The notes: generated by a model from the letters alone, not told the origin. DNA of 64,000 nucleotides from Rubrivivax sp. (GCA_030653385.1 JAURZM010000033.1:1-64000); one strand, 5' to 3'. Numbered from the stretch's first letter, positions 43,414-56,818 are shown. Program-made: numbers and translations.

Positions 43414-43490
43414 GGCGCTTTAGCTCAGCTGGTTAGAGCGACGGAATCATAATCCGCAGGTCCGGGGTTCAAATCCCTGAAGCGCCACCA
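43414..43490 (+). tRNA. tRNA-Met (anticodon CAT)
   Basis: A 77-base cloverleaf with acceptor arms GGCGCTT/AAGCGCC, D-arm TAGCTCAGCTGG, anticodon CAT at 43448-43450 in loop ATCATAA, T-arm GGGGTTCAAATCCC, and an encoded CCA end. A first acceptor G-C pair and A-C mismatch only at the base of the anticodon stem suggest elongator tRNA-Met rather than initiator; a CAT tRNA modified to read Ile ATA is the other possibility. Confidence 0.93.
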
Positions 43491-43555
43491 AGATTCCCGC
43501 GGCCCCAGGCGACCCCTCGGGCCGTTTTTGTTTCCACAGCCCCTGGATCCACACC

Positions 43556-43936
43556 ATGCTCCGCTGTGCCTTGATTGCTGCCACCTTGACCGTGTGTGTT
43601 GCCAGCGCTGCCGCGCAGGTGCAGCGCAACTTCCCGGCCACCGCACTGCGTGGTGAGCTGGTGATCACGGCACCGCCCGAGATCTTGCTGAACAAGCGAC
43701 CGGCTCGCCTGGCGCCAGGTGCGCGCATCCGTGGTGCCGACAACATGCTCGTGATGTCGGGCGCCGCCGTGAACCAGCGCATGCTGGTTCACTACACGCT
43801 GGACCTGCAGGGCCAGTTGCTCAACGTCTGGGTACTGACCCCCAACGAGGCGGCGCGCAGGCCTTGGCCGGCAACACCGCAAGAGGCCGCGACCTGGAGC
43901 TTCAACCCCGACGCCCAGACCTGGAGCAAGCCATGA
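43556..43936 (+). CDS. Predicted secreted protein of unknown function
   Basis: A 126-residue protein with an N-terminal signal peptide ([21 protein letters not shown], cleavage near AAA-Q) and a mature part of beta strands ([45 protein letters not shown]) ending in a Pro/Trp-rich tail. I do not recognise a family. Its stop codon overlaps the miaB start by 4 bases (ATGA), so it is probably co-expressed with miaB; it begins 65 bases after tRNA-Met. Confidence 0.72.
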   Translation: MLRCALIAATLTVCVASAAAQVQRNFPATALRGELVITAPPEILLNKRPARLAPGARIRGADNMLVMSGAAVNQRMLVHYTLDLQGQLLNVWVLTPNEAARRPWPATPQEAATWSFNPDAQTWSKP

Positions 43937-45387
43937 GCGCGGCGGACGACGGCGCCGTCAAGGGCAGCAAGAAAGTCTTCATCCGCACCTTCGGCTGCCA
44001 GATGAACGACTACGACTCCGACAAGATGGCCGACGTGCTGCGCGCGGCCGAAGGTTACGAGCCCACCACCGATGTCGAAGAAGCCGACCTGATTCTCTTC
44101 AACACCTGCTCGGTGCGCGAAAAGGCGCAGGAAAAGGTCTTCTCCGACCTGGGCCGCGTCAAGCACCTGAAGAAAAAGGGCGTGCTGATCGGCGTGGGCG
44201 GCTGCGTCGCCAGCCAGGAAGGTGCGGCCATCATCGACCGCGCCCCCTTTGTCGACATCGTGTTCGGCCCACAGACCCTGCACCGCCTGCCGCAGATGAT
44301 TGCCGCGCGCAGTGCCCAGCAGCGGCCGCAGGTGGACATCAGCTTTCCCGAGATCGAGAAGTTCGACCACCTGCCGCCGGCGCGTGTCGACGGCGCATCG
44401 GCCTTCGTGTCGATCATGGAAGGCTGCAGCAAGTACTGCAGCTACTGCGTGGTGCCCTACACCCGCGGCGAAGAGGTGCACCGGCCTTTCGAGGACGTGC
44501 TCACCGAAGTGGCCGGCCTGGCCGACCAGGGGGTGAAGGAAGTGACGCTGCTGGGGCAGAACGTCAACGCCTACCGTGGCCGCATGGGTGGCACCTCGGA
44601 GATCGCCGACTTCGCGCTGCTCATCGAGTACGTGGCCGACATCCCCGGCATCGAGCGCATCCGCTACACCACCAGCCACCCCAACGAGTTCACGCAACGG
44701 CTGGTCGACGTCTATGCCAAGGTGCCCAAGCTGGTGAGCCACCTGCACCTGCCGGTGCAACACGGCAGCGACCGCATCCTGATGGCCATGAAACGGGGCT
44801 ACACCGCGATGGAGTACAAAAGCACCATCCGCAAGTTGCGTGCGGTGCGGCCCGACATCAGCCTGTCGAGCGACTTCATCGTGGGTTTTCCTGGCGAAAC
44901 GCAGGAAGACTTCGACAAGATGATGAAGTTGATCGACGACGTGGGCTACGACAGCAGCTTCAGCTTTGTCTTCAGCGCGCGTCCCGGCACACCCGCAGCC
45001 AACCTGCCCGACGACACACCCCAGGCGCTGAAGTTCCAGCGCTTGCAACTGCTGCAGGCGCGCATCGAAGAAAACGTGCGGCGCATCAGCGCCAGCCGCG
45101 CCGGCACGGTGCAGCGCATCCTGGTCGAAGGGCCTTCTCGGAACAGTGGCAAGGCCGGCAAGGCGGGTTCTGGCGCTCAGGAACTGATGGGGCGCACCGC
45201 GTGCAACCGCATCGTCAACTTCGACGGCGGACCACAGGCGGCGCGCCTGGTGGGGCAGATGCTCGACGTGCACATCAGCAGCGCGCTGCCGCATTCACTG
45301 CGCGGCGAATTGCTGTTGCACGACGGACATCCGGCTGACGGCGCCCTCAGCCGCGACCCGGCCCAAAACCTCGCCACCACAGCGTGA
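43933..45387 (+). CDS. miaB: tRNA-2-methylthio-N6-dimethylallyladenosine synthase MiaB
   Basis: MiaB (484 residues) is a radical-SAM methylthiotransferase acting on i6A37 of tRNAs that read U-starting codons. The auxiliary cluster Cys are in [15 protein letters not shown] and VGGCVAS; the radical-SAM triad is CSKYCSYC; a TRAM domain ends the core. A Gly/Ser/Lys-rich insertion of about 13 residues splits the usual EGPSR...ELMGRT segment. The 3' end overlaps the convergent small membrane-protein gene by 41 bases. Confidence 0.96.
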   Translation: MSAADDGAVKGSKKVFIRTFGCQMNDYDSDKMADVLRAAEGYEPTTDVEEADLILFNTCSVREKAQEKVFSDLGRVKHLKKKGVLIGVGGCVASQEGAAIIDRAPFVDIVFGPQTLHRLPQMIAARSAQQRPQVDISFPEIEKFDHLPPARVDGASAFVSIMEGCSKYCSYCVVPYTRGEEVHRPFEDVLTEVAGLADQGVKEVTLLGQNVNAYRGRMGGTSEIADFALLIEYVADIPGIERIRYTTSHPNEFTQRLVDVYAKVPKLVSHLHLPVQHGSDRILMAMKRGYTAMEYKSTIRKLRAVRPDISLSSDFIVGFPGETQEDFDKMMKLIDDVGYDSSFSFVFSARPGTPAANLPDDTPQALKFQRLQLLQARIEENVRRISASRAGTVQRILVEGPSRNSGKAGKAGSGAQELMGRTACNRIVNFDGGPQAARLVGQMLDVHISSALPHSLRGELLLHDGHPADGALSRDPAQNLATTA

Positions 45388-45628
45388 GCGCACAAGCCAC
45401 CACCATCGTGGCGTAGGTGAGCATCTTGCCGTCGCTGCCCAGCAGCACCAGCCCTCCCAGCACCACGGCGGCACAGGCCGCACAAGCCGGTCCGGCCAGG
45501 CGCGTCCAGGGCACGGCCGCCAGTTCGCGCCGCCACAGCAGCTTGGCCATGGCGGCGGCAAGGCCACCCAATCCCAGCGCGGGGATGAAGAGGTTGCCCA
45601 GGTGCCACAGTGCGTCCAGCGGTCCCAT
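45347..45628 (-). CDS. Small membrane protein, unknown function
   Basis: A 93-residue protein with three hydrophobic segments ([51 protein letters not shown]) and short charged loops. I recall similar unnamed proteins beside hemA in Burkholderiales but cannot assign a role. It is divergent from hemA (105 bases between starts) and its last 41 bases overlap the 3' end of miaB on the other strand. Confidence 0.7.
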   Translation of the reverse strand: MGPLDALWHLGNLFIPALGLGGLAAAMAKLLWRRELAAVPWTRLAGPACAACAAVVLGGLVLLGSDGKMLTYATMVVACALTLWWRGFGPGRG

Positions 45629-45721
45629 CGTTTGTCCGGTGTTCTCGGTCCTGTCGTTCGATTTGTCGGCGCGGCTTGATCTGCGTCGAACAGCGGGGCG
45701 GCGCCAAGTGGCCCGCAAACC

Positions 45722-45727
45722 TACAAT
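45722..45727 (+). promoter_or_regulatory. Candidate hemA -10 element, close to the start codon
   Basis: TACAAT at 45722-45727 lies six bases before the GTG start of hemA. If it is the -10, transcription would begin at or within a base or two of the start codon, giving a leaderless mRNA. No good -35 is seen at 17 bases. Confidence 0.5.
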
Positions 45728-45733
45728 TCTGAC

Positions 45734-47044
45734 GTGAGTGTCTTTGCCCTCGGTCTGAATCACACCACTGCGCCGCTCGACCTGCGCGGTCGTCTGGCGT
45801 TTGCACCCGAGCAAATGGGCCCGGCCCTGCAGGGCCTTCGGGAACGCCTGCAGCGCGATCTGCCCGAGGCCGCGCTGGTTTCCACCTGCAACCGCACCGA
45901 ACTGTATGTGGCCGCGCCCAGGGCGCAGGCTCAGGAACTGGTTCGCCCCACCATCGAGTGGCTGGCCGAACAGGGCGGCATCAGCGGCGGCCATCTGCTG
46001 ACGCACAGCTACGTGATGGAAGACCGCGCCGCCGCGCGCCACGCCTTTCGCGTCGCGGCGGGCCTGGACAGCATGGTGCTGGGTGAGCCGCAGATCCTGG
46101 GCCAGATGAAGCAGGCCGTGCGCCTGGCTGACGAAGCCGGCACGCTGGGCACCACGCTGCACCAGTTGTTTCAGCGCTCGTTTTCGGTGGCCAAGGAGGT
46201 GCGCACCTCCACCGAAATCGGCGCCCACAGCATCAGCATGGCCGCCGCTGCGGTGCGCCTGGCCTCGCAGCTGTTCGAGGACATGGGCCAGATCAAGGTG
46301 CTGTTCGTGGGCGCCGGCGAGATGATCGAACTGGTGGCCACGCACTTTGCTGCGCGCACGCCCAAGGCCATGGCGGTGGCCAACCGCACGCTCGAACGTG
46401 GCGAGCGCCTGGCTTCGCGCTTCGGCTGCCAGGCCATGCGGCTGTCAGACATGCCCAACCGCTTGCATGAATTCGACGCCGTCATCTCGTGCACCGCCAG
46501 CACGCTGCCCATCATCGGCCTGGGCGCGGTGGAACGGGCGCTGAAGGCACGCCGGCGCCGGCCGATGTTCATGGTGGACCTGGCCGTGCCGCGGGACATC
46601 GAACCCGAGGTGTCGCAGCTGTCCGATGTCTACCTGTACACCGTGGACGACCTGTCGGCCCTGGTGCAGACCGCCAGCGAAAAGCGCCAGGCCGCGGTCG
46701 AACAGGCCGAGGCCATCATCGACGCGGGTGTGCAGAGTTTTTCGCATTGGCTCGACCAGCGGGCCGCCGTGCCGCTGATCCAGGCCCTGAACCGGCAAGC
46801 CGACGACTGGGGCGCCACCGAGCTGGGCCGGGCGCGCAAGCTGCTGGCGCGCGGCGAACCAGTCGAACAGGTGCTGGAAGCGCTGGCACGGGGCCTCACG
46901 CACAAGATGCTGCACGGCACCCTGGCCGAGCTGCATGCCGCCGAAGGCGAAGAGCGGGCCCGGCTGGCCGACACGGTGTCGCGCCTCTTCCTGCGCCAGA
47001 GCACCCGCCAGCCCGGCCCGGGCAACGGCGAAACCGGGCGTTAG
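45734..47044 (+). CDS. hemA: Glutamyl-tRNA reductase
   Basis: HemA (436 residues) reduces glutamyl-tRNA to glutamate-1-semialdehyde with NADPH, the committed step of C5-pathway heme synthesis. [17 protein letters not shown] opens the catalytic domain, Cys52 in STCNRTE is the nucleophile, [13 protein letters not shown] is the NADPH loop and the C-terminal dimerisation helix follows. The start is GTG at 45734, chosen because it gives the canonical N terminus; there is no Shine-Dalgarno sequence. prfA follows after 63 bases. Confidence 0.97.
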   Translation: MSVFALGLNHTTAPLDLRGRLAFAPEQMGPALQGLRERLQRDLPEAALVSTCNRTELYVAAPRAQAQELVRPTIEWLAEQGGISGGHLLTHSYVMEDRAAARHAFRVAAGLDSMVLGEPQILGQMKQAVRLADEAGTLGTTLHQLFQRSFSVAKEVRTSTEIGAHSISMAAAAVRLASQLFEDMGQIKVLFVGAGEMIELVATHFAARTPKAMAVANRTLERGERLASRFGCQAMRLSDMPNRLHEFDAVISCTASTLPIIGLGAVERALKARRRRPMFMVDLAVPRDIEPEVSQLSDVYLYTVDDLSALVQTASEKRQAAVEQAEAIIDAGVQSFSHWLDQRAAVPLIQALNRQADDWGATELGRARKLLARGEPVEQVLEALARGLTHKMLHGTLAELHAAEGEERARLADTVSRLFLRQSTRQPGPGNGETGR

Positions 47045-47107
47045 CGGCCTTCCACTTGTCCGGCCGCGCGAAGCTGCGCGGCTCTGCCACGGCATCCACT
47101 TGTCCTC

Positions 47108-48193
47108 ATGACCCCATCCCTGCGTGAACAGTTCGAACGCCTGGCGCTGCGCCTGGCGGAGCTGGATGCGACCCTGTCTGACCCGCAGGTGTCGGCCGAT
47201 ATCAAGCGCTACCGCACGCTGTCACGCGAGCAGGCCGAAGCGCAGGGCATCGTCGACCGCTTCCGCCGCTACCAACAGCGCGAGGCCGACCAGGCATCGG
47301 CACGCGAGATGTTGGCCGACCCGGAAATGGCCGAGATGGCGGAAGAGGAGATGGCCGCTGCCAGCGCCGACATGGAGCGGCTGGACGCCGAGCTGCAAGC
47401 GGTGCTGATCCCCCGCGACCCCGACGACGAGCGCAACGCCTTCGTCGAGATTCGCGCCGGCACGGGCGGCGACGAGTCGGCCTTGTTCGCCGGCGACCTG
47501 GCGCGCATGTACCTGCGTTATTGCGAACGCCAGGGCTGGCGCACCGAGGTGCTGAGCCAGAGCGACAGCGAGATCGGCGGCTACAAGGAACTGGTGCTGC
47601 GTGTCGAGGGCGAGCGGGTCTACGAGCAGTTGCGCTTCGAATCCGGCGGCCACCGGGTGCAGCGTGTGCCGGCCACCGAAAGCCAGGGCCGCATCCACAC
47701 CAGCGCCTGCACCGTGGCCGTGATGCCCGAGCCCGACGAGGCCGAAGAAGTGCAGCTGAACCCGGCCGACCTGCGCATCGACACCTTCCGCGCCAGTGGA
47801 GCGGGCGGTCAGCACGTCAACAAGACCGACAGCGCGATCCGCATCACCCACATTCCCACCGGCCTGGTGGCCGAGTGCCAGGACGACCGCAGCCAGCACC
47901 GCAACAAGGCCAAGGCCATGGCCGTGCTGGCCGCGCGCCTGCGCGACAAGGACAGCAACGAACGCGCGGCCAAGGAAGCGGCCACCCGCAAGGGCCTGAT
48001 CGGCAGCGGCGACCGCAGCGACCGCATCCGCACCTACAACTTTCCGCAGGGCCGACTCACCGACCACCGCATCAACCTGACGCTGTACAAACTTCAGCAG
48101 ATCATGGACGGCGACCTGGGTGACGTGCTGGCTGCGCTGAAGGCCGCACGGGCCGCCGAACAGCTGGCGCAGCTGGAGTCGGGTGGTGCCTGA
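47108..48193 (+). CDS. prfA: Peptide chain release factor 1
   Basis: RF1 (361 residues) ends translation at UAA and UAG. The codon-recognition element PAT is in [14 protein letters not shown], and the catalytic GGQ is in [15 protein letters not shown]. prmC, whose product methylates the Gln of this GGQ, overlaps its 3' end by 11 bases, so enzyme and substrate are translated from the same mRNA. Downstream of hemA, an arrangement conserved in many proteobacteria. Confidence 0.97.
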   Translation: MTPSLREQFERLALRLAELDATLSDPQVSADIKRYRTLSREQAEAQGIVDRFRRYQQREADQASAREMLADPEMAEMAEEEMAAASADMERLDAELQAVLIPRDPDDERNAFVEIRAGTGGDESALFAGDLARMYLRYCERQGWRTEVLSQSDSEIGGYKELVLRVEGERVYEQLRFESGGHRVQRVPATESQGRIHTSACTVAVMPEPDEAEEVQLNPADLRIDTFRASGAGGQHVNKTDSAIRITHIPTGLVAECQDDRSQHRNKAKAMAVLAARLRDKDSNERAAKEAATRKGLIGSGDRSDRIRTYNFPQGRLTDHRINLTLYKLQQIMDGDLGDVLAALKAARAAEQLAQLESGGA

Positions 48194-49040
48194 ACCCCTT
48201 TGCATCCGCGATGCCCTGGACCAAGCCAGGCAGGCGGGTGTCGTGCGACTGGACGCGCAGTGGCTGCTGGGCCACTTGTTGCAGCGCCCACGCGCCTGGC
48301 TGCTGGCGCATGACGACGAGCCACTGCCCGCCAGCGCCTTGACTGCATGGCCGACGCTGCTGGCGCGGCGGGCCGGTGGCGAACCCTTGGCCTATGTGTT
48401 GGGCGAACGTGAGTTCTGCGGCCTGCGCCTGGTCGTGTCGCCGGCCGTGCTGGTGCCGCGCCCGGAAACCGAGCTGCTGGTGGAGTGGGCCCAGGCCTGC
48501 TGGGCCACGGCACCGGCACCGTCGGTGATCGACCTGGGCACAGGCAGCGGCGCGGTGGCATTGGCGCTCAAACATCGGCAGCCCGAAGCCCGGGTGCTGG
48601 CCACCGATGCCAGCGCCGAGGCCCTGGCCGTGGCCACCGCCAACGCACGCGCGCTGCGGGTGGAGGTGGAGTTTGCCCTGGGCGACTGGTGGCACGCAGC
48701 AGGCGACAGTTGCTTCGGACTGGCCCTCAGCAACCCGCCCTATATCCAGGCCGGGGACCCCCATCTGGCCGCGCTGCGTCACGAACCGCTGCAGGCCTTG
48801 ACCCCCGGCGGCGACGGCCTGGATGCGCTGCGGCTCATCATCGCCGGCGCGCCGCGGCACCTGTTGCCCGGCGCCTGGCTGCTGCTGGAACATGGGCACG
48901 ACCAGGCCGGAGCCGTGCGAACCCTGCTGTCCGCGGCCGGCTTCCAGGGCATGCAGACCCGTGCAGACCTGGCCGGCCAGCCACGTTGCACTGGCGCGCA
49001 CCTGCCAATCGAGAACTTGTGCCGCCCTGAGCCTGCGTAG
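48183..49040 (+). CDS. prmC: Release factor glutamine methyltransferase
   Basis: PrmC (285 residues) N5-methylates the GGQ glutamine of release factors using SAM. The N-terminal helical domain precedes a Rossmann methyltransferase with [26 protein letters not shown] and the catalytic SNPPYI. Two adjacent GTG codons (48183 and 48186) can start it; GGAG at 48175-48178 favours the second. It overlaps prfA by 11 bases. Confidence 0.96.
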   Translation: MVPEPLCIRDALDQARQAGVVRLDAQWLLGHLLQRPRAWLLAHDDEPLPASALTAWPTLLARRAGGEPLAYVLGEREFCGLRLVVSPAVLVPRPETELLVEWAQACWATAPAPSVIDLGTGSGAVALALKHRQPEARVLATDASAEALAVATANARALRVEVEFALGDWWHAAGDSCFGLALSNPPYIQAGDPHLAALRHEPLQALTPGGDGLDALRLIIAGAPRHLLPGAWLLLEHGHDQAGAVRTLLSAAGFQGMQTRADLAGQPRCTGAHLPIENLCRPEPA

Positions 49041-49134
49041 CCTGTGCTTACGCGGCGGCGCCACAGACTGGGGGTGCCAACGGCCGACGGGCGGCGCATG
49101 ATGCAGGGCAAGTGTCATTGCCCGGGAGGCTGAG

Positions 49135-49731
49135 ATGAAGGTCCGTGACCTGTGCTCGAAGCTCGTTCTCACGTCGCTGCTGATGGGTGCCGGCGCCAGC
49201 CAGGCGGCCGGGGGTCTGGCGACTCCGCCGGCCGACACCGTGTGGCCGCAATGGCAGGCCCGGGTCACGTTGGTGACGCAGGCCATGTCGCCTTTGAACC
49301 TGTGGGGTTTGCAAGACGGCCCCCTGGCAGCCCGCACCGGCCGGGGCGGTGCGGTGCTGGGTGACTACTACTTTGCCCAGCCCTCGATGGGCAGTTTCCG
49401 CGCCAGCGGCGGTGTGATGTTTGGCAGTTTCGGCGGCGCGCCATTGGGGCAGGCGGCTTCATCGCCCCGCCTGGGTCTGGCCATGCAAGGCACCAGCACC
49501 ACTGCCGCGTCGACCGAAACGGCAGGCACCGTGCCTTATCTGGGACTGGGCTTCACCACCGCCTGGCGCGACAGGCTGTCCTTGTCGGCCGACCTGGGTT
49601 GGGTGGCGGAACAGCCTTCGGCCATGGGCGGCGTCGGGCGCGCGATCTTCGGCAACCAGCGCTGGGAAAGTGCGCTGCGTGACATCGGCCTGGCGCCAGT
49701 GTTGCAACTGGGCGTGCGCTACGCTTTTTAG
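49135..49731 (+). CDS. Predicted outer-membrane beta-barrel-like secreted protein
   Basis: A 198-residue protein with signal peptide (LVLTSLLMGAGASQA), then alternating strands rich in Gly, Ser, Thr and aromatic residues (VPYLGLGFTTAWRDRLSLSADLGWV) and a C-terminal strand ending LQLGVRYAF, the terminal Phe expected for recognition by the BAM machinery. Function unknown. GGGAG six bases before the ATG fixes the start. It stands alone, 94 bases after prmC and 109 before grxD. Confidence 0.8.
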   Translation: MKVRDLCSKLVLTSLLMGAGASQAAGGLATPPADTVWPQWQARVTLVTQAMSPLNLWGLQDGPLAARTGRGGAVLGDYYFAQPSMGSFRASGGVMFGSFGGAPLGQAASSPRLGLAMQGTSTTAASTETAGTVPYLGLGFTTAWRDRLSLSADLGWVAEQPSAMGGVGRAIFGNQRWESALRDIGLAPVLQLGVRYAF

Positions 49732-49840
49732 GCCCAGGCAAGCGGCCGGGGCGGCCGCGACAGCGCATTGTCCATGCAGGCCGGCCGCTGCGGCCTTTGT
49801 CGCATACTCACATCCTTCGGATTGAGTCAGGACAACGGAC

Positions 49841-50155
49841 ATGGACGACGTGCAACAGCGCATCGACGAACTGGTCAAGGGCAACCGCGTGGTGCTCTTC
49901 ATGAAGGGCAACGCCCAATTCCCCATGTGCGGGTTTTCCGGCCGCGCCATCCAGGTGCTGAAGGCCTGTGGCGTGGGCGAGCTGAAGACCTTCAACGTGC
50001 TGGAAGACGAAGAAGTCCGCCAGGGCATCAAGGACTACGCGCAGTGGCCCACCATCCCGCAGCTCTACGTCGACGGTGAGTTTGTCGGCGGCTCGGACAT
50101 CATGATGGAGATGTACCAGTCGGGCGAACTGCAGCAGCTGCTGACCAAGGCCTGA
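49841..50155 (+). CDS. grxD: Monothiol glutaredoxin (Grx4 type)
   Basis: A 104-residue cytosolic monothiol glutaredoxin that binds a bridging 2Fe-2S cluster with glutathione and hands clusters on to client proteins. The active-site CGFS starts at Cys30 (FPMCGFSGRA), WPTIPQLYVDGEFVGGSDI provides the glutathione-binding loop with cis-Pro. Possible local clients include MiaB, TtcA and the UDG, all cluster proteins. ubiX starts 2 bases after its stop. Confidence 0.96.
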   Translation: MDDVQQRIDELVKGNRVVLFMKGNAQFPMCGFSGRAIQVLKACGVGELKTFNVLEDEEVRQGIKDYAQWPTIPQLYVDGEFVGGSDIMMEMYQSGELQQLLTKA

Positions 50156-50156
50156 C

Positions 50157-50735
50157 GTGGCCCCGCAAGCCGCGATGCCGCGGCTGGTGGTGGGCATCAC
50201 CGGTGCCACCGGCGCCGTTTATGGCGTCAAGCTGCTGCAACGTGCCCGTGCACTGGGCGTGCAGACGCATCTGGTCGTGACGCCTTCTGGCGTGTTGAAC
50301 GCGCACCACGAGCTGGGCTTGGACCGCGGCAAGCTCGAAGCGCTGGCCGACCAGTCCTATGCCCCCGGCGACGTGGGCGCCTGCATCGCCAGCGGCAGCT
50401 TCGACACCGCAGCGATGGTGGTGGCGCCGTGTTCGATGAAGTCACTGGCAGCCATTGCCCATGGCCTGTCGGACAACCTGCTCACACGGGCAGCCGACGT
50501 GACGCTGAAGGAACGCCGCCGTCTGGTGCTGATGGTGCGCGAGACACCATTCAACCTGGCCCACCTGCGCAACATGACCGCCGTGACCGAGATGGGCGGC
50601 ATCGTCTATCCGCCTTTGCCGGCTTTTTACCTGAAGCCGCAGAGCATCGACGAACTGGTCACCGAAGGCGTGGAACGTGTGCTGGCCTTGCTGGGTCTGC
50701 GCGGCGCTGCGCCGCAGCAGTGGGCGGGGCTGTAA
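50157..50735 (+). CDS. ubiX: Flavin prenyltransferase UbiX
   Basis: UbiX (192 residues) joins a dimethylallyl group to FMN, giving the prenyl-FMN cofactor of the UbiD decarboxylase in ubiquinone synthesis. The FMN-binding opening VVGITGATGAVYG, the SGSFDTAAMVVAPCSMKSL loop and the RETPFNLAHLRNM helix are diagnostic. GTG at 50157 has AAGG upstream; ATG at 50175 is the alternative. It lies 2 bases after grxD. Confidence 0.95.
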   Translation: MAPQAAMPRLVVGITGATGAVYGVKLLQRARALGVQTHLVVTPSGVLNAHHELGLDRGKLEALADQSYAPGDVGACIASGSFDTAAMVVAPCSMKSLAAIAHGLSDNLLTRAADVTLKERRRLVLMVRETPFNLAHLRNMTAVTEMGGIVYPPLPAFYLKPQSIDELVTEGVERVLALLGLRGAAPQQWAGL

Positions 50736-50753
50736 CGCAAGCTTCGCGGCGCC

Positions 50754-51359
50754 TCAGGCCGGGAAAGTCCACGATTTCCTCGCACCGAACACCAGGTTCG
50801 GGTATTCAGCCCGGCCCCGGCTGCCGTTGTAGCGACCCAGGCCCATGAACAGATCGCCGCGCTCGCGGTCCAGGTAGTGGCGCAGGATGACGCAGCCAAA
50901 ACGCAGATTGGTCTGCAGGTGGAAAAGGCGCCGTGCATCACCGTCGGCAATGACCCGCGTCCAAAACGGCATCACCTGCATGTAACCTCGCGCACCGGCG
51001 CTGCTGATGGCGTACTTGCGAAAGCCGCTTTCCACCTGGATGAGCCCAAGCACGAGTGAAGTCTCGAGCCCAGCCCGGCGGCTTTCGTACCAGACGGCTT
51101 CGAGGAACTCGACCCGCGTGTGGTGGTCGGCCTTGCGGCGCTTCAGCCTGTCGCTGGCTGCGCCCAGCCACTTCAGATACGCCAGCCGGTCCTCGAGCCG
51201 ATCGAAGCGCGGTTTGGGCGGCGCGGCATCGGCCACCGCAGCGGCCAGTGCCGTGCGCACCGAGTCCACCAGCGGCTCTTCGACTTGCGCCCCGGCCTGG
51301 GCGCGCGGCAGGCACAGGGCCAGCGGCGCCGTCAACAGGGCCCGCCTCGCAAGCGTCAT
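50754..51359 (-). CDS. Lytic transglycosylase, single SLT domain
   Basis: A 201-residue exported murein-cleaving enzyme. The N terminus [22 protein letters not shown] is a signal peptide with a twin-arginine, so Tat export is conceivable. The SLT domain has the catalytic Glu in LIQVESGF, then [12 protein letters not shown] and a [11 protein letters not shown] motif in place of AYNAG. It is a second transglycosylase in the window, smaller than Slt. Its start overlaps the proS stop by 4 bases (ATGA). Confidence 0.9.
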   Translation of the reverse strand: MTLARRALLTAPLALCLPRAQAGAQVEEPLVDSVRTALAAAVADAAPPKPRFDRLEDRLAYLKWLGAASDRLKRRKADHHTRVEFLEAVWYESRRAGLETSLVLGLIQVESGFRKYAISSAGARGYMQVMPFWTRVIADGDARRLFHLQTNLRFGCVILRHYLDRERGDLFMGLGRYNGSRGRAEYPNLVFGARKSWTFPA

Positions 51360-53104
51360 GCCGACAGGCGCACCTTCACGGTGGCCACCACTTCGGCGAG
51401 CGCCACCGCCGTGGCAGTCGCTTCTCGCCGGCCCTGGACTTCCAGCGTGCCAGCTTTCAAGCCACGGTCGGAGATGACCACACGCAAGGGCACGCCGATC
51501 AGTTCCCAGTCGGCAAACATGGCGCCGGGGCGTTCACCGCGGTCGTCCAGCACCACGTCGATGCCCAGGGCCACCAGTTCGTCGTGCAGCTTGTCGGCTG
51601 CCGTCTGAACCTCGGCGCTGCGCTCATAGCCGATGGGGCAGATCACCACGGCAAACGGGGCGATGGACGCTGGCCAGACCATGCCACGTTCGTCGTGCTG
51701 CTGTTCGATGGCGGCACCCAGGATGCGAGTCACGCCGATGCCGTAACAGCCCATCTCGAAGGGCTGCGGCTTGCCGGTTTCATCCAGGAAGTGGGCCTTC
51801 ATGGGCACGCTGTATTTCTTCGTGCCCAGGTAGAACACATGACCCACCTCGATGCCCCGCTGGATCGCCAGCACACCCTGGCCATCGGGCGAAGGGTCGC
51901 CCGCCACGACGTTGCGGATGTCGGCCACCAGGTCGGGATCGGGCAGGTCGCGACCCCAGTTCAGGCCCGTGAAGTGGAAGTCGACTTCGTTGGCGCCGCA
52001 AACAAAGTCGCTCATCGCGGCCACGGTGCGGTCGGCCACGACCTTGACGGGCTTGCGAGTTCCGACAGGACCCAGGTACCCCGGCTTGCAGCCGAAGTGG
52101 TCTTCGATCTCGGCCACGGTGGCAAAGCGGAAGCTGTCCTTCAGTCCTTCGACCTTGCCGGCCTTGATCTCGTTCAGATGATGGTCGCCGCGCACCAGCA
52201 GCAGCCAGACAGTTGTCTTGACGATGTCGCCAGCTTCGTTCTTGGCGTCGGTGGCGAGCACCAGCGACTTCACCGTCCTCGACAAGGGCAGACCCAGCAG
52301 CGCAGCGACATCTTCGCAAGTGCTCTTGGCCGGCGTTGGGGTCTTGGCCATGGGCTGCGTGGCCGCAGCACGCTGCGCGATCAGCGGCAGAGCTTCGGCC
52401 AGTTCGATGTTGGCGGCGTACTCGCTGGTGGGACAGTAGACGATGGCGTCTTCACCGGTGTCGGCGATGACCTGGAACTCATGCGACGCGTCGCCGCCGA
52501 TGGCCCCGGTGTCGGCGGCCACGGCACGGTATTGCAGACCAAAGCGGTCGAAGATGCGCTTGTAGGCCGCGAACATGGTGTCGTAGCTTTTCAGCGCCGA
52601 GGCTTTGTCGCGGTCGAAGGAGTAAGCGTCCTTCATCGTGAATTCGCGCCCCCGCATCACGCCAAAACGCGGCCGCCGTTCGTCACGGAACTTGGTCTGG
52701 ATGTGATAGAAATTCCTGGGCAACTGCTTGTAGCTGCGCAGTTCCTGGCGCGCGATGTCGGTGATGACTTCTTCGCTGGTGGGCTGGATGACGAAATCGC
52801 GGTCGTGCCGATCTTTCACCCGCATCAATTCGGGGCCATAAGCCTGGAAGCGCCCGGTCTCTTGCCACAGCTCCGCCGGCTGCACCACCGGCATCAGCAA
52901 CTCGACGGCACCGGCCCGGTTCATCTCTTCGCGGATGATGCCTTCGACCTTGCGGATGACACGCAGACCCATCGGCATGTAGCTGTAGATGCCCGCACCC
53001 AGGCGCTTGATGAAACCGGCGCGCATCATCAACTGGTGGCTGACGATCTCGGCATCGGCCGGGGCTTCTTTCTGTGTCGAGATAAAGGTCGCAGAGGCTT
53101 TCAT
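51356..53104 (-). CDS. proS: Prolyl-tRNA synthetase (bacterial type)
   Basis: ProRS (582 residues) charges tRNA-Pro; a tRNA-Pro gene is in the same window. The class II core has [17 protein letters not shown], motif 2 around [22 protein letters not shown], and motif 3 [13 protein letters not shown]; the editing insertion domain lies between motifs 2 and 3 (about residues 225-405), as in bacterial-type enzymes. ATG at 53104 ([10 protein letters not shown]) is the family start; the frame continues to 53296 without reason. It is divergent from rppH. Confidence 0.97.
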   Translation of the reverse strand: MKASATFISTQKEAPADAEIVSHQLMMRAGFIKRLGAGIYSYMPMGLRVIRKVEGIIREEMNRAGAVELLMPVVQPAELWQETGRFQAYGPELMRVKDRHDRDFVIQPTSEEVITDIARQELRSYKQLPRNFYHIQTKFRDERRPRFGVMRGREFTMKDAYSFDRDKASALKSYDTMFAAYKRIFDRFGLQYRAVAADTGAIGGDASHEFQVIADTGEDAIVYCPTSEYAANIELAEALPLIAQRAAATQPMAKTPTPAKSTCEDVAALLGLPLSRTVKSLVLATDAKNEAGDIVKTTVWLLLVRGDHHLNEIKAGKVEGLKDSFRFATVAEIEDHFGCKPGYLGPVGTRKPVKVVADRTVAAMSDFVCGANEVDFHFTGLNWGRDLPDPDLVADIRNVVAGDPSPDGQGVLAIQRGIEVGHVFYLGTKKYSVPMKAHFLDETGKPQPFEMGCYGIGVTRILGAAIEQQHDERGMVWPASIAPFAVVICPIGYERSAEVQTAADKLHDELVALGIDVVLDDRGERPGAMFADWELIGVPLRVVISDRGLKAGTLEVQGRREATATAVALAEVVATVKVRLSA

Positions 53105-53313
53105 GGGCTTTTCTGGCGCACCTGGCGCATGAGGGGTCGGGTGGCATCCGCACTGTCCGCAGCGTCTGCGGCGATGGTGGCCCATGCACCTGGCGCAGCA
53201 GGCTGCGCGACGGCCCTGGATGACCCCAAATGGCGCATGCGGGTTAGCGAGGGTTCGCGACTCGCACAGTGCCGGTGCAATAATGAAAACAGTCACAAAT
53301 TCGGGGTCCGATT

Positions 53314-53931
53314 ATGCTCGACCGGGAAGGCTTCAGGCCCAACGTCGGCATCGTGCTCTTGAACACCCGCAACCAGGTGTTCTGGGGCAAACGTCTGCGT
53401 ACGCACTCGTGGCAGTTTCCACAGGGTGGCATCAAGCACGGTGAATCGCCCGAGCAGGCGATGCTGCGCGAGTTGCACGAAGAAGTGGGTCTCAGGCCCG
53501 AGCATGTGCAAATCATCGCGCGCACACGCGACTGGTTGCGCTACGAGGTACCGGAGCACTTCATCCGCAAGGACGCACGTGGTCATTACCGGGGTCAGAA
53601 GCAGATCTGGTTCCTGTTGCGGCTGCTGGGCCGCGACAGCGACATGAACCTGCGTGCCACCGACCACCCCGAGTTCGATGCCTGGCGCTGGAACGAGTAC
53701 TGGGTGCCGCTGGACATGGTGATCGAGTTCAAGCGAGGCGTCTATGAAATGGCGCTGACCGAACTGGCGCGTCACCTGCCTCGCACCCATCACCACAACC
53801 GTTATCTGCGTTCCGGGCTGCGCTCACAACGGCAGGAACAGGAACCGGAACTCGAATTGCAGGCCGCTTCGCCGCTAGGCGCGCCCCTTGGCCCACAACC
53901 GATCGAGCCTGAGCCCAACGCGGCCAAGTAG
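53314..53931 (+). CDS. rppH: RNA pyrophosphohydrolase
   Basis: RppH (205 residues) removes pyrophosphate from the 5' end of mRNAs to start decay. The Nudix box begins at Gly38 (GGIKHGE, then RELHEEVG) and the family opening [12 protein letters not shown] and [11 protein letters not shown] are present. A Gln/Glu/Pro-rich tail of about 45 residues is added at the C terminus. GGGG eight bases before the ATG may serve as ribosome binding site. It is divergent from proS and converges on proB. Confidence 0.95.
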   Translation: MLDREGFRPNVGIVLLNTRNQVFWGKRLRTHSWQFPQGGIKHGESPEQAMLRELHEEVGLRPEHVQIIARTRDWLRYEVPEHFIRKDARGHYRGQKQIWFLLRLLGRDSDMNLRATDHPEFDAWRWNEYWVPLDMVIEFKRGVYEMALTELARHLPRTHHHNRYLRSGLRSQRQEQEPELELQAASPLGAPLGPQPIEPEPNAAK

Positions 53932-53939
53932 ACCGCTGG

Positions 53940-53954
53940 CGGCGCGTAGCGCCG
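53940..53954. terminator. Hairpin between convergent rppH and proB
   Basis: Arms CGGCGC (53940-53945) and GCGCCG (53949-53954) close a 3-base loop, 9 bases past the rppH stop and 4 bases past the proB stop. It could serve both genes, but it lacks a T-run. Confidence 0.35.
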
Positions 53955-53957
53955 GGT

Positions 53958-56494
<2,537 letters not shown>

Positions 56495-56506
56495 GTGTGC
56501 TGCTCC

Positions 56507-56818
56507 TTAACCGTTGATCGAGCCGATGTGCAGCTCGGTGTAGGTCTGGCGGTGGCCGCCGTGCTTCTGATAGTGCTTGCGGCGGCGCATCTTGAAGATG
56601 CGCACCTTGTCGTGCTTGCCGTGGGCGACCACCGTCGCCGACACGGTCGCACCCGCGACCCAGGGAGAACCGACCTTCAGGTCCGCACCGCTACCGACGG
56701 CGAGCACCTGCTCAATCACAACTTCCTGGCCCACGTCCGCAGCAATCTGTTCTACCTTGATCTTCTCGCCGGCTGCAACCTTGTATTGCTTGCCACCGGT
56801 TTTTATGACCGCGTACAT
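56507..56818 (-). CDS. rplU: 50S ribosomal protein L21
   Basis: L21 (103 residues) binds 23S r[23 protein letters not shown] is the family N terminus and [16 protein letters not shown] the RNA-binding C-terminal stretch. AAAGG six bases before ATG 56818 fixes the start. An extended -10 promoter element lies about 75 bases upstream. Confidence 0.98.
   Translation of the reverse strand: MYAVIKTGGKQYKVAAGEKIKVEQIAADVGQEVVIEQVLAVGSGADLKVGSPWVAGATVSATVVAHGKHDKVRIFKMRRRKHYQKHGGHRQTYTELHIGSING

Noticed and set aside
43414..43490. tRNA-Met considered as an integration site for a mobile element
   Set aside because: No integrase and no duplicated tRNA 3' end was found nearby; the genes on both sides (ftsY, miaB) are housekeeping.
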